The notes beneath the pieces are model-generated. The model saw only the letters and a program-made list of their open reading frames with translations, had not been told where the DNA came from and did no database searches. A stretch of 64,000 bases of DNA from Clostridia bacterium (GTDB lineage: Bacteria > Bacillota > Clostridia > TANB77 > UBA1234): contig JAFYBZ010000041.1 of the NCBI GenBank assembly GCA_017539905.1, positions 1-64,000 on the forward strand, in the 5' to 3' direction. The position numbers were made by a program, and so were the translations under genes. This document shows, piece by piece, positions 33,943 to 42,403 of this stretch. Each line of letters opens with the position of its first letter. Position 1 is the stretch's first letter.

Positions 33943-34881
33943 TTATTTATACAGTGTCTCAAATATATCGTTTTCAATCAAGCCCTGGCCGAACCTATGA
34001 AGACTATAAAGTTCCCGGTACACCTCTTTTATACCAGAATACTTTTCGATGAATTCATCAAACACTTTGAAGAGATCATAGATATTGTTGTTGTAGAACT
34101 GTTTGCCTTCAAGCTCATTTTTCGCAGCACTTGTCTCTTTAATCTGAGTTTCAATCCACTTGATAATGTTTTCCAATGTCTTAGTCCGGTTATCGATTAC
34201 TTCTTTGAAATCTCTCAGATCCATATCAAGATACTTCTTGCTCTTGAAGAAAGGAAGTTCATACAGTTCTTTGAGTTCAAATTCAACACCAAAAGGAAAA
34301 TCAAGTGCCCATTCACTCAAAGCAGACTTTAGAGTATTTACCTTCCATGAATTCTTGGCACCAAGACTTTCAAGGAATTTCTTATCAGCCAAAAGTCCTT
34401 TTATCTTGTTAAGAAGAATGAGTTCCGATTTATAAGTCGGCAAAATACCATACAGGAATTCCAAATCCTGGTCGTAGAACTTTTCGATTTCATACTTGTA
34501 GAAGAAATTTCCATAGGAATCATCTTTGATAGAATAACTGTTGGCAACCAAAATCTTATTGTTGCGTTTTCTCAGAAGCCACTTTTCAATGATTGCCTGA
34601 ATTTCTTTCTCTTCAGCTACCGCAACCTTCAAATACTTTTTCAGATCCTTGACCCTCTTATTGAAGTTTTCGGCAACCCCGAAAAAAGGAGAAAGGAAAA
34701 ACAGCTCAATTTTTTTAATATACCGTTCCGAGATTTTAGGATCATTTACACTCCCATTTTTGATTCCGACTTTCAGTACTTCAACCTGTTCCATAACACG
34801 CTGCTTGAAAGAAGTAATTTTTTCTTCATAATCCGTCTGTTCATAGGGCAAAAGCCGACCGACACCTTTAGTTTCAGCCAT
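33943..34881 (-). CDS. Hypothetical helical protein, single-gene cassette
   Basis: The 312-residue soluble protein is mostly helical with many charged residues (for example RVMEQVEVLKVGIKNGSVND, KKYLKVAVAEEKEIQAIIEK). No domain recognised. It uses CGG (residue 9) and CTG codons unlike the host genes. It has its own promoter, AAGGAGG before the ATG and its own terminator, and it lies between two noncoding RNA genes. It belongs with the compositionally foreign set at 18.3, 26-31 and 50.8 kb. Confidence 0.75.
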   Translation of the reverse strand: MAETKGVGRLLPYEQTDYEEKITSFKQRVMEQVEVLKVGIKNGSVNDPKISERYIKKIELFFLSPFFGVAENFNKRVKDLKKYLKVAVAEEKEIQAIIEKWLLRKRNNKILVANSYSIKDDSYGNFFYKYEIEKFYDQDLEFLYGILPTYKSELILLNKIKGLLADKKFLESLGAKNSWKVNTLKSALSEWALDFPFGVEFELKELYELPFFKSKKYLDMDLRDFKEVIDNRTKTLENIIKWIETQIKETSAAKNELEGKQFYNNNIYDLFKVFDEFIEKYSGIKEVYRELYSLHRFGQGLIENDIFETLYK

Positions 34882-34918
34882 AACAAGAAACCTCCTTAAG
34901 ATTTATTTATCGACATGG

Positions 34919-34947
34919 ATTATATCACGAAATTTACATAATATCAA
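34919..34947 (-). promoter_or_regulatory. Promoter of the 33943 gene
   Basis: -35 TTGATA (34942-34947), 17 bases, -10 TATAAT (34919-34924) preceded by TGA; the spacer begins TTATGTAAA. Confidence 0.75.
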
Positions 34948-34958
34948 CAGCGAACATC

Positions 34959-34986
34959 AAAAAGAGACCTAAAAAAGGTCTCTTTT
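34959..34986 (-). terminator. Terminator of the 190-nt RNA gene
   Basis: AAAAGAGACC pairs with GGTCTCTTTT around seven bases. Confidence 0.8.
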
Positions 34987-35007
34987 GGTTAATTTGTTCA
35001 TTAAAAG

Positions 35008-35194
35008 CCCCCACAATGGCCGTTTACTTAAGTGAATTTAAGAGCCTGCTCTCGCAGGTGGGTGTTTTCATTCACGCTCCTGGGCTTCTTACTACGATAA
35101 TTGGTAAGCTTGCACGCCACGCAAATATAGTAAACTCCCAATTCTTAGACTGTTGGTTCTAAATAAAACTTAAGCGACTCGTACCTTGTAGGGT
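35008..35194 (-). ncRNA. Stand-alone structured RNA, about 190 nt (raiA-motif or 6S-class candidate)
   Basis: On the minus strand it follows a consensus promoter. Its ends pair: CCCTACAAGG (35184-35193) with CCATTGTGGGG (35009-35019), ten pairs with one bulge. Inside are GTTTAC/GTAAAC, CTTAC/GTAAG, GTGAAT/ATTCAC and the apical CCTGC/GCAGG. No reading frame is present. Closed ends, about 190 nt and a strong own promoter fit an abundant housekeeping RNA such as 6S or the raiA motif RNA. The multi-branched fold argues somewhat for the latter. It is not SRP RNA or tmRNA. Confidence 0.65.
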
Positions 35195-35201
35195 TAATTA
35201 A

Positions 35202-35230
35202 ATTATATCATATGGATAGTTTGTATTCAA
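35202..35230 (-). promoter_or_regulatory. Strong promoter of the 190-nt RNA
   Basis: -35 TTGAAT (35225-35230), 17 bases, -10 TATAAT (35202-35207) with TGA in front (extended -10). Confidence 0.8.
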
Positions 35231-35242
35231 CAAAAGAATAAA

Positions 35243-35273
35243 AAAACCTGAGGTATTTTTTACCCCAGGTTTT
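35243..35273 (-). terminator. Terminator of the ffh-trmD-rplS operon
   Basis: AAAACCTGaGGTA pairs with TACCcCAGGTTTT around a T loop. Confidence 0.85.
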
Positions 35274-35278
35274 GATTA

Positions 35279-35701
35279 TTATTCTGCTTCGTTTTCTTCG
35301 TTAGAAACGTTTCCAGATTTCTTTTCTTCGTTAGCTTTAGCTGCAGCTGCGTTCATAGCAACGATGTCTTCTTTAACTCTTGTAGCTTTACCAACTCTAT
35401 CTCTTAGATAGTAAAGTTTAGCTCTTCTAACTTTACCATGTCTAACAACTTCAACTTTTTCAACTCTTGGTGAATGTACTGGGAAAGTTTTTTCAACTCC
35501 TGTACCATAAGCAATTCTTCTAACTGTAAATGTTTCGTTAGAACCACCACGTTGTTTTTTGATAATTGTTCCTTCAAATACTTGAACTCTTTCTTTGTTT
35601 CCTTCTTTAATTCTGTTATAAACTTTAACTGTATCACCAATGTTAAGTTCAAGTTCATCTTTTCTAAGTTGTTCGTTTTCAATAGCTTTAACCTTATCCA
35701 T
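35279..35701 (-). CDS. rplS: Ribosomal protein L19
   Basis: The 140-residue protein has the L19 core ([57 protein letters not shown]). L19 sits at the 30S-50S interface. A C-terminal tail of about 25 residues rich in Ala, Glu and Asn exceeds the usual length of about 115. I start at ATG 35701 behind AAAGGAG. Last gene of the ylxM-ffh operon. Confidence 0.97.
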   Translation of the reverse strand: MDKVKAIENEQLRKDELELNIGDTVKVYNRIKEGNKERVQVFEGTIIKKQRGGSNETFTVRRIAYGTGVEKTFPVHSPRVEKVEVVRHGKVRRAKLYYLRDRVGKATRVKEDIVAMNAAAAKANEEKKSGNVSNEENEAE

Positions 35702-35745
35702 TTTGTTCTCCTTTCTTTTTGAATTAAAATTCAAAAATATTTATA

Positions 35746-36439
35746 TTAATTATTTTTTTCTTTTTTAATGTACTCATCGTACAAATCTGGTCGGCGTTCT
35801 TTGGTAATCTCAATAGATTTATCTAAACGCCATTTATCTACTTTAGCATGATCTCCGTGATAAAAGAATTTCTGGAACTTTTCGTCCATCAAAAATTTCA
35901 GGTCTTGTATATTGAGGATATTCTAACAAACCATTTGAAAATGATTCATCAATTGTCGAATCATCACTTAATACATTTGGAATATTTCTTGCTATAGCAT
36001 CTACAATGCACATAGCAGGAAGTTCTCCACCTGTAAGCACGTAATCACCAATTGAAATTTCCTCATCAACAATCTCTTCAATTATTCTTTCATCAACACC
36101 TTCATAATGACCACATAAAATTATTAAATGATCTTCTTTTGAAAGTTCTTTAGCTTTTTCTTGATTAAATAATTTTCCCTTTGGAGACATATAAATAACT
36201 TTTGCAGATTCATGATCTTTAATGTCTTTATATGCATCATAGATTGGTTCTGGTTTAATAACCATACCTGCGCCTCCACCATAAGGTGTATCATCAACAT
36301 GTTTTAATCTATCTTGTGAATAGTCACGATAATTAATTAAATTAATATTTATTAAGCCATTGTCTTGCGCTCTTCCTATGATACTAGTTTTGAGTGGCAA
36401 AAACATTTCAGGAAATAGTGTTAAAATATCTATTTTCAT
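35746..36439 (-). CDS. trmD: tRNA (guanine-N1)-methyltransferase, needs +1 frameshift
   Basis: TrmD methylates G37 of tRNAs with SAM and prevents +1 frameshifting. From ATG 36439 (MKIDILTLFPEMF) the frame carries the knotted SAM site (LCGHYEGVDERI, IGDYVLTGGELPAM) and LLEYPQYTRPEIFDG, then reaches KVPEILLS, CGG and a stop four codons later. Skipping one base (35857) gives SGDHAKVDKWRLDKSIEITK and ERRPDLYDEYI, the normal C-terminal part, total 230 residues. Flanking rimM and rplS are intact. TrmD is normally essential, so either recoding works or the base is an artefact. Confidence 0.9.
35854..35860 (-). other. Putative +1 frameshift site TCA-C-GGA in trmD
   Basis: Minus-strand ATCACGGA; the zero frame reads TCA CGG and stops at 35843-35845, the +1 frame resumes at GGA and restores the conserved LLSG-N/D-H motif of TrmD. 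Confidence 0.75.
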
Positions 36440-36456
36440 TTTTGCCATCACCTTTC

Positions 36457-36954
36457 TTATTTTAGTCCTTCAGGAATTTTTACTCTAATCTTTTTATTTG
36501 CTACGTCTGTTTCTAAAATAACAGACTTCAATGCTGGAAGTAATAAATCATCTTTGCCTTTACACTTAACAACATAAACATCAGCAGCACCGGCAGTAAA
36601 AATATCATCTAAAGTACCTAACAAAGTATCTTCTTCGTATACTTCACAGCCAATCAAATCTGCAATGAAATATTCACCATCATCAAGTGATTTGGCATCT
36701 TCTCTTTTAATGTATATACTTTTTCCTTTAAGTTTTTCTGCATCTTCTATAATGTCTACATTCTTAAGTTTTAAAAGAACTATATCATTTTGATATCTTA
36801 CTTTTTCAATATCATATTTTTCATATGAATCTCCAACAAGTATAGAATCAAGTTCTTCAAATCTTTTATTAGTAGATGAATAGCTTCTAACTTTAAGTTC
36901 ACCTTTTAAACCATGAGTGTTATCTATATGACCAATTTCAAAATAATCAACCAT
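36457..36954 (-). CDS. rimM: 16S rRNA processing protein RimM
   Basis: The protein has the N-terminal beta-barrel (EIGHIDNTHGLKGELKVRSY) and the PRC-barrel domain (DLIGCEVYEEDTLLGTLDDI). It helps mature the 30S head. Start ATG 36954, six to eight bases after AAGGAG; the open frame has two earlier codons including a TTG. About 165 residues, normal length. Stands between khpA and trmD, as in most Firmicutes. Confidence 0.97.
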   Translation of the reverse strand: MVDYFEIGHIDNTHGLKGELKVRSYSSTNKRFEELDSILVGDSYEKYDIEKVRYQNDIVLLKLKNVDIIEDAEKLKGKSIYIKREDAKSLDDGEYFIADLIGCEVYEEDTLLGTLDDIFTAGAADVYVVKCKGKDDLLLPALKSVILETDVANKKIRVKIPEGLK

Positions 36955-36965
36955 AATCAAACTCC

Positions 36966-37196
36966 TTAGTCTAAAATATCTACATTAATCTTTTGATTAT
37001 TTTTTGCACCATATGCTTTCATCAAAATACGAATTGACTTTGCAATCTTACCTTGACGACCAATTACTTTACCCATATCTTCAGGTGCTACCTTTAATTC
37101 AAGAGTTGTAGTGTTACCTTCTTCTCTTTTATTAATTGATATTTGATCTGGGTTGCTTACTAATTCTTTAACAAGAAGTTTAAGCATCTCTTCCAT
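36966..37196 (-). CDS. khpA: KH-domain RNA-binding protein KhpA
   Basis: The 76-residue single KH domain has the loop VIGRQGKIAKSIR. KhpA works with KhpB/Jag and binds small RNAs and mRNAs linked to cell division. Start ATG 37196 because the GTG at 37205 is part of AGGAGGTG. Between rpsP and rimM. Confidence 0.95.
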   Translation of the reverse strand: MEEMLKLLVKELVSNPDQISINKREEGNTTTLELKVAPEDMGKVIGRQGKIAKSIRILMKAYGAKNNQKINVDILD

Positions 37197-37221
37197 GAAA
37201 AACACCTCCTAAAAATATAAA

Positions 37222-37461
37222 TTATTTCTTTGAAGCTTTTCCAAATAGTGCTTTAACAGTGTCTGTTGGTCTAGCACCATTCTTTACCCATTGTTCATAT
37301 TTTTCAGTGTCTAATTTGATCATAGCAGGTTCTTTCATTGGATCATAAGCACCAATTACTTCGATAAATCTACCATCTCTTGGATATCTTGCATCTGCAA
37401 CAACGATTTTGTAATATGGAGCGCCTTTTGCACCATCTCTTCTTAGTCTGATTTTTACCAT
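37222..37461 (-). CDS. rpsP: Ribosomal protein S16
   Basis: The 79-residue protein begins [20 protein letters not shown] and has [14 protein letters not shown]. Normal length. The open frame starts six codons earlier with a GTG-like codon inside the ribosome binding site, so ATG 37461 is used. Confidence 0.97.
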   Translation of the reverse strand: MVKIRLRRDGAKGAPYYKIVVADARYPRDGRFIEVIGAYDPMKEPAMIKLDTEKYEQWVKNGARPTDTVKALFGKASKK

Positions 37462-37490
37462 CTTTTCACCACCTCTCAAGAATTCATATA

Positions 37491-38858
37491 TTAAAATTTT
37501 AAATTTTTTAAATCATCTGGATTAATATTTTTGCCCATACTCTTTGCTGCTTTCATAAGTGCGCCTTTGTTATTCATAAGCATTTTCATTTGACTCTTCA
37601 TTGCTTCGTATTCTTTAACAAGAATATTTACATCTTGAACCGAAGTTCCTGAGCCTTCAGCAATTCTTCTTCTACGACTTGCATTTAATATACTTACATC
37701 TTTTTTTTCTGCAGTTGTCATTGATTGAATTATTGCTTTTGTTCTTTTAATCTTCTTCTCTGCTTCTTGTTCTTGCTCTGCTGTCATTTTATTTATTCCT
37801 AGCATCTCTAAAATAGATTTAAAAGAACCCATCTTATTTATTTTTTCAATTTGCTCTAAGTAGTCTTGCATTGTAAATTCAGAGCGACGAAGTTTTTTCT
37901 CAAGTGCAATTGCTTCTTCCATCTCAATGTTCTCTTCTGCTTTTTCAACAAGAGAAACAACATCACCCATACCTAAAATACGAGTAGCCATTCTATCTGG
38001 ATGGAACACTTCGATGTCACTCATCTTTTCACCAGTACCGATAAACTTAATTGATTTACCAGTAACAGTTTTAACTGATAATGCAGCACCACCACGAGTG
38101 TCACCATCAAGCTTTGTAAGAATTACACCAGAGATATCTAATTCTTCATTAAACTTTTGAGAAACATCAACTGCAACTTGTCCAGTCATAGAATCAACAA
38201 CAAGTAAAATTTCATTTGGATGTGTTGCAGATTTTAAGTTTTTAAGCTCTTGCATTAACACTTCATCAATTTGAAGACGTCCTGCAGTATCTATAATAAC
38301 TACATCATTTAATTTTGAATTAGCTTCTCTTAATCCTTCTTTTGCAATGTCTATAACATCTTTAGTATCATCTTTTGAATAAACTGGAATATCTAATTGT
38401 TTTCCAACTACTTTTAATTGTTCAATAGCTGCTGGTCTATAAACATCACATGCAACAAGTAAAGGTTTCTTTCCTTGTTTTCTAAGTAAGTTTGCTAGCT
38501 TACCAGCCATTGTTGTTTTACCTGATCCTTGAAGACCAACTAGCATTATAATTGTTGGAGGATTTGGTGAAATATTTATATTTGCATCCTCACTACCAAA
38601 CAATTTTACTAATTCATCATGAACGATTTTAACAATTTGTTGACCAGGTGTGATACTTTTTATTACATCTTGACCAACTGCTTTATCTGCAATTGATGAA
38701 GTAAATTCTTTAACTACTTTATAGTTAACATCTGCCTCCAACAAAGCAAGTTTAATTTCACGAGTAATTTCTTTTACATCGTCTTCGGTAATTCTGCTCT
38801 TACCTCTTAGCTTAGCAATTACTCCTTGAAATTTATCACTTAAGCCTTCAAATGCCAT
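37491..38858 (-). CDS. ffh: Signal recognition particle GTPase Ffh
   Basis: The 455-residue protein has N, G and M domains: [35 protein letters not shown], and a methionine-rich tail ([20 protein letters not shown]) that binds signal sequences and SRP RNA. It targets membrane proteins to FtsY and SecYEG. Downstream of ylxM by 22 bases. Confidence 0.98.
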   Translation of the reverse strand: MAFEGLSDKFQGVIAKLRGKSRITEDDVKEITREIKLALLEADVNYKVVKEFTSSIADKAVGQDVIKSITPGQQIVKIVHDELVKLFGSEDANINISPNPPTIIMLVGLQGSGKTTMAGKLANLLRKQGKKPLLVACDVYRPAAIEQLKVVGKQLDIPVYSKDDTKDVIDIAKEGLREANSKLNDVVIIDTAGRLQIDEVLMQELKNLKSATHPNEILLVVDSMTGQVAVDVSQKFNEELDISGVILTKLDGDTRGGAALSVKTVTGKSIKFIGTGEKMSDIEVFHPDRMATRILGMGDVVSLVEKAEENIEMEEAIALEKKLRRSEFTMQDYLEQIEKINKMGSFKSILEMLGINKMTAEQEQEAEKKIKRTKAIIQSMTTAEKKDVSILNASRRRRIAEGSGTSVQDVNILVKEYEAMKSQMKMLMNNKGALMKAAKSMGKNINPDDLKNLKF

Positions 38859-38880
38859 TTCTTAACTCCTCTCAAATATT

Positions 38881-39186
38881 TTAAAGAAGTTTTTTCAATC
38901 TATCTTTAAAACTCAAATCTTTTGTTTCTTTAATTAATTCTTCAATAATTTTAGTATTGGTAATCTTCTTATCTAGAATGCCTAAAAGATCTTCATAGTT
39001 TAATAATCTTTTTTCACCATCAACTAAAATCTTTCTAACACCTTGTCTTGTGATATTTGCTTCTTCTGCAATTTCACTTAAAGATAAGTTTTGATTGTAA
39101 TATAAATCAAGCATATCTTGTTGCTTAGCAGTTAAAAGCTTACCATATATATCAAGAAGCATTGCCATTTTGACGTTTTTGTCCAT
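38881..39186 (-). CDS. ylxM: YlxM, sigma-70 region 4-like protein
   Basis: The 101-residue protein has a region-4-type helix-turn-helix (LSEIAEEANITRQGVRKILV). YlxM/p13 proteins bind SRP components and assist Ffh in some Firmicutes. First gene of the ffh operon with a clear promoter and a palindrome over its -10. Confidence 0.93.
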   Translation of the reverse strand: MDKNVKMAMLLDIYGKLLTAKQQDMLDLYYNQNLSLSEIAEEANITRQGVRKILVDGEKRLLNYEDLLGILDKKITNTKIIEELIKETKDLSFKDRLKKLL

Positions 39187-39215
39187 AAGCTTTCCTCCCT
39201 AATAAGATGTCTGTC

Positions 39216-39258
39216 TGTAAACCTTCAGTAGTTTACACTCAAATAACTCTTTTGTCAA
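39216..39258 (-). promoter_or_regulatory. Promoter and operator-like palindrome of the ylxM-ffh operon
   Basis: -35 TTGACA (39253-39258), 17 bases, -10 TAAACT (39230-39235). An inverted repeat, arms TGTAAAC and GTTTACA with eight bases between (39216-39237), overlaps the -10 and start point. Confidence 0.75.
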
Positions 39259-39272
39259 GCAAAAAAGCAAAA

Positions 39273-39297
39273 AAAACGAGCCATATTGGCTCGTTTT
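39273..39297 (-). terminator. Terminator of the 39305 gene
   Basis: AAAACGAGCC pairs with GGCTCGTTTT around five bases, followed by a T-rich tract on the minus strand. Confidence 0.85.
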
Positions 39298-39304
39298 AAG
39301 TATT

Positions 39305-40321
39305 TTATATGATATTTCGTTCTTGCAGCCTTACATACTGATCTTGTGTATATGCTGGGCCATGAGCAACGAATTTCGTTGATATTAGGCTCGTTAATCT
39401 ATCTAGTATTTCCTTTTTAGCAGCTGTTTCTAATAGAACTTCATCGGTTTGCTCTTCAAATGGAATACTCTCCATTTGAGCAATTTCCTCATTTAATGCA
39501 TTTATATCATCTTGAATGAATTGATCTTCTTCGCTTACTTCAGGCACTCTGCCTAGCAAATCAACCGTTTCACCAGTATCTGGCCAAGTAACCTCACCAT
39601 TTACTACTAAGTCCTCTGGAATAACCCCATCTTTAATTCTATATACTCTTACATGAGTTCCTGATAAGAAATAATGATTTAGCTTATTTACTTGGAATCC
39701 TGATACTTTATCATTACCCCAACTCTTTATCATATCTCTATTAGCATGGGCTATATATCCATCACCTACATAGAGCATACCATGATTACCATGACTAGTA
39801 TAATACCCTATAACATCACCTTTTTGTAACTTATCATAATCTATACTACCTACACGTACATCTTTATATACAAACTCAAATACCTCACTATTCTCACCCT
39901 TACATGCATCTCTGTATATATCAACTACATGCCACGGTTCACCATCTTTTGTAAGAAGTTCCAGTCCTAGTGTATTCTTAAGTAAGAATAATACTGTAGT
40001 TCCACAATCCATAGCCCATTTGTCGCCTAAATTCAAATATCTTCCTCCTGAAATATAATAGCCATTATTCTTTATATTAGTCATCTGAGCATTATATCCA
40101 GCAGTTCTCAATGCTACGTTCTTGTTCCAACTACCTGTAAGCGCATATGTAAGTAGCGGAAATCCATTCTCATCCTTCTTAGAGTTTCCTTCTTCAATAA
40201 ACTTCTTAGCAAATTCTGCAACATCTTCACCTTGTTGCTGTGTTATAGCTGCGAAACAAGCTGAAAATGTACACAAAACAATGAAAACCATGCATAATAC
40301 AATCTTTAGTATTTTATTCAT
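39305..40321 (-). CDS. Exported NlpC/P60-superfamily protein, paralogue A
   Basis: The 338-residue protein has a signal peptide (MNKILKIVLCMVFIVLCTFS), a helical lead-in, then a papain-like core: WAMDCGTTVLFLLKN (catalytic Cys), GDVIGYYTSHGNHGMLYVGD and IAHA (His residues). A C-terminal extension of about 100 residues is acidic and helical (EEDQFIQDDINALNEEIAQM). NlpC/P60 enzymes cleave peptidoglycan stem peptides or related amide bonds. Clearly related to the gene at 40542, about 200 bases upstream. Confidence 0.8.
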   Translation of the reverse strand: MNKILKIVLCMVFIVLCTFSACFAAITQQQGEDVAEFAKKFIEEGNSKKDENGFPLLTYALTGSWNKNVALRTAGYNAQMTNIKNNGYYISGGRYLNLGDKWAMDCGTTVLFLLKNTLGLELLTKDGEPWHVVDIYRDACKGENSEVFEFVYKDVRVGSIDYDKLQKGDVIGYYTSHGNHGMLYVGDGYIAHANRDMIKSWGNDKVSGFQVNKLNHYFLSGTHVRVYRIKDGVIPEDLVVNGEVTWPDTGETVDLLGRVPEVSEEDQFIQDDINALNEEIAQMESIPFEEQTDEVLLETAAKKEILDRLTSLISTKFVAHGPAYTQDQYVRLQERNII

Positions 40322-40346
40322 AGGAACACCTCCTATTTTTTCTTTT

Positions 40347-40391
40347 GAATTATGTTATATAAATATGTAAACGTAACATAATTCTATTATA
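40347..40391 (-). promoter_or_regulatory. Promoter with inverted repeat of paralogue A
   Basis: -10 TATAAT (40386-40391). Just downstream, GAATTATGTTA and TAACATAATTC form a perfect inverted repeat with a 16-base centre (40347-40384). The arms match those of the palindrome at 33871. Confidence 0.55.
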
Positions 40392-40515
40392 GCATGATTT
40401 TCCTTGATTTCAAGCCATAATACCGCCTTTGACTTATGTAACCTTATTTCCGTAGAAAAGAAAATTTTTCGTCCTTCTATTAAAAGTCTAGCACACTTGA
40501 TACCAAAATTACAAT

Positions 40516-40549
40516 AAAAAAAGCCTAGAAGCTTTATAGCCCTAGACTT
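40516..40549 (-). terminator. Terminator overlapping the end of the 40542 gene
   Basis: On the minus strand AAGTCTAG pairs with CTAGGCTT (one wobble) around a longer loop, followed by seven T; the stem starts within the last codons of the gene. Confidence 0.65.
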
Positions 40550-41537
40550 CTCCCGTATTTTCATCTTCTTTTGCTGCATTTTCAAGGATTTTCTTGATTT
40601 TTCCTGTAACCCAGTCATAAACATTATCTTCAACAACAGTATTATTAGTAATACTTTGAACAAAACTTACATCTTTTTCATATTCATCATCCGTCTCAAC
40701 ATTAGTAACCACAACGGTTTGCTCGGTTTCAACCAACTCTTCATCACCTGATGATTCTACAAAATAGTCAATATTTTCTCTACTTAAAATCGCCTCAACC
40801 TCGCCTGTATCAGGCCATGTAATGAATGAATTAACTATTTGATCTTCTGGAACCACACCGTCTTTTACTCTAATAACACTTATTATTGTTGTTTTTTTAT
40901 AGAACCCATTAACTACCTGAAATCCAGTAATTGGAGGGTTTTTGTCATATCTTATAGCATTATAACTTGCATGTGCTTGCTTCCAACCTTGACCTATATA
41001 AACTAGTCCATGATTGTCTTTTGAACCAAAGCGTAACACCAAATCGCCTGGCATTAGCTTGCTTTCGTCGATACTAGCAATAGAAACATTTTTATAAACA
41101 TATTCAAAATACTTACTGTTTTCACCTTTATTTGCATCATCTCTAAAATCTGTAATATGCCAAGGATCGCCTGTATTAGGGTCTGCCAAGTCAAAACCTA
41201 GTGTAGTCTTGTACACATATGCCATAAAGTCTCCGCAGTCCATACACCATTTATAACCAAGATTTCTATTACCATGATATCTATTATTACTTACATTATA
41301 TAATTGCTCGTTATAGCCTTTAGAACGTATTTCTATGCATGTTTTCCAGTTATTGCTTAATGCATACACTAAAAGCGGATAACCATTTTCATCTCTTCTT
41401 TCGTTCCCTTTTTCAATAAAAGTAGTCGCAAAATTTGCAACATCTTCAGATTGCTCTTTTGTAAGACTGGCTTTAGCATTTGAAGTTATCATTAGAATAA
41501 CTACAAAAGAAAGCGTTAAAATAGCAATCTTTTTCAT
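40542..41537 (-). CDS. Exported NlpC/P60-superfamily protein, paralogue B
   Basis: The 331-residue protein has a signal peptide (MKKIAILTLSFVVILMITSN) and the same core as paralogue A: WCMDCGDFMAYVYKTTLGFD, GDLVLRFGSKDNHGLVYIGQ and QAHASY. Its C-terminal tail differs and is acidic. It has an extended -10 promoter (TGATATAAT near 41592) and GGAGG upstream. The two genes look like a tandem duplication that diverged in their C-terminal tails. Likely cell-wall amidase or peptidase. Confidence 0.8.
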   Translation of the reverse strand: MKKIAILTLSFVVILMITSNAKASLTKEQSEDVANFATTFIEKGNERRDENGYPLLVYALSNNWKTCIEIRSKGYNEQLYNVSNNRYHGNRNLGYKWCMDCGDFMAYVYKTTLGFDLADPNTGDPWHITDFRDDANKGENSKYFEYVYKNVSIASIDESKLMPGDLVLRFGSKDNHGLVYIGQGWKQAHASYNAIRYDKNPPITGFQVVNGFYKKTTIISVIRVKDGVVPEDQIVNSFITWPDTGEVEAILSRENIDYFVESSGDEELVETEQTVVVTNVETDDEYEKDVSFVQSITNNTVVEDNVYDWVTGKIKKILENAAKEDENTGEV

Positions 41538-41630
41538 ATAATTACTTTAAAAACCTCCAAACTTCAAGATTTGTAAATGTTTTTTGATTATATCATGTTT
41601 TATGGATATTGCAACAAAAAAGCAAAAGAA

Positions 41631-41659
41631 AAAGAAGATGTGATAAACACATCTTCTTT
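41631..41659 (-). terminator. Terminator of the 41675 gene
   Basis: AAAGAAGATGTG pairs with CACATCTTCTTT around five bases. Confidence 0.85.
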
Positions 41660-41674
41660 GTTATGATTTAAATT

Positions 41675-42274
41675 TTAGAATGTAAATTTAACATCTACAT
41701 TGAATAGACTCTTAATTCCTCCCATAATGTCTATTTTTGTATCCCAAGGGATATCCATAAATAGTACATCTGTGAAGCTTTTCTTTGCCACAAGAGCTCT
41801 CTCTTCTGGCACAGTAGCAAAGCTAAATAAAGAGTTTCCTTCTTCAGTATTAAATCCATAATTAGCCATTGTATAGCCCTCCTTATTTTGTTCAGAGCTC
41901 GTTTTATCATTCGTATAACTTACTCTATTATTAGCTGCTTTATCATTGAAAACACCTACATTTGCGCCTAGATAATTTGTTGTTCCTGCACCATATGAGA
42001 TGCCTGAATCAAATTTTCTAGCTTGGTATAAGTCCTCTAAACGTTTGTTTAGATCTTGAGAATCATCATTTTCGAATGGAATAGCATGCGTATCTTGTGT
42101 TGGTGTTGGTTCACCAGCACTTATTCCGTCCATACTATAACCAAATTCTTTTGATTTTTCCTCGAACTTATCCGTTATGGTATCTCCAATAACATCATTT
42201 GAATCAAGTAATGACATAAACTGATTAGTAATGTCATTGATCTTATCTTCAAAATTTTTAAGTTCAAAATCCAT
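41675..42274 (-). CDS. Hypothetical soluble protein (199 residues)
   Basis: No signal peptide or membrane helix. The chain is acidic and polar with Gly/Asn-rich stretches (SYGAGTTNYLGANVGVFNDK) and ends in IMGGIKSLFNVDVKFTF. I use ATG 42274 after GGGGTGA rather than the GTG at 42283 within that site. Its leader shares the sequence GTATTTAGC-G-GTTTTA with the giant surface gene at 46799. Function unknown. Confidence 0.65.
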   Translation of the reverse strand: MDFELKNFEDKINDITNQFMSLLDSNDVIGDTITDKFEEKSKEFGYSMDGISAGEPTPTQDTHAIPFENDDSQDLNKRLEDLYQARKFDSGISYGAGTTNYLGANVGVFNDKAANNRVSYTNDKTSSEQNKEGYTMANYGFNTEEGNSLFSFATVPEERALVAKKSFTDVLFMDIPWDTKIDIMGGIKSLFNVDVKFTF

Positions 42275-42403
42275 ACTGCTCACCCCATCTTCTTTCGTCT
42301 AACAATTACATTCTAAACTCTAAAACCGCTAAATACAATTACATGTCGATTACTTTTAGGTTACAGATATGTTAAGTCTCGAACCTTAAAAATCCGCTAT
42401 TTC

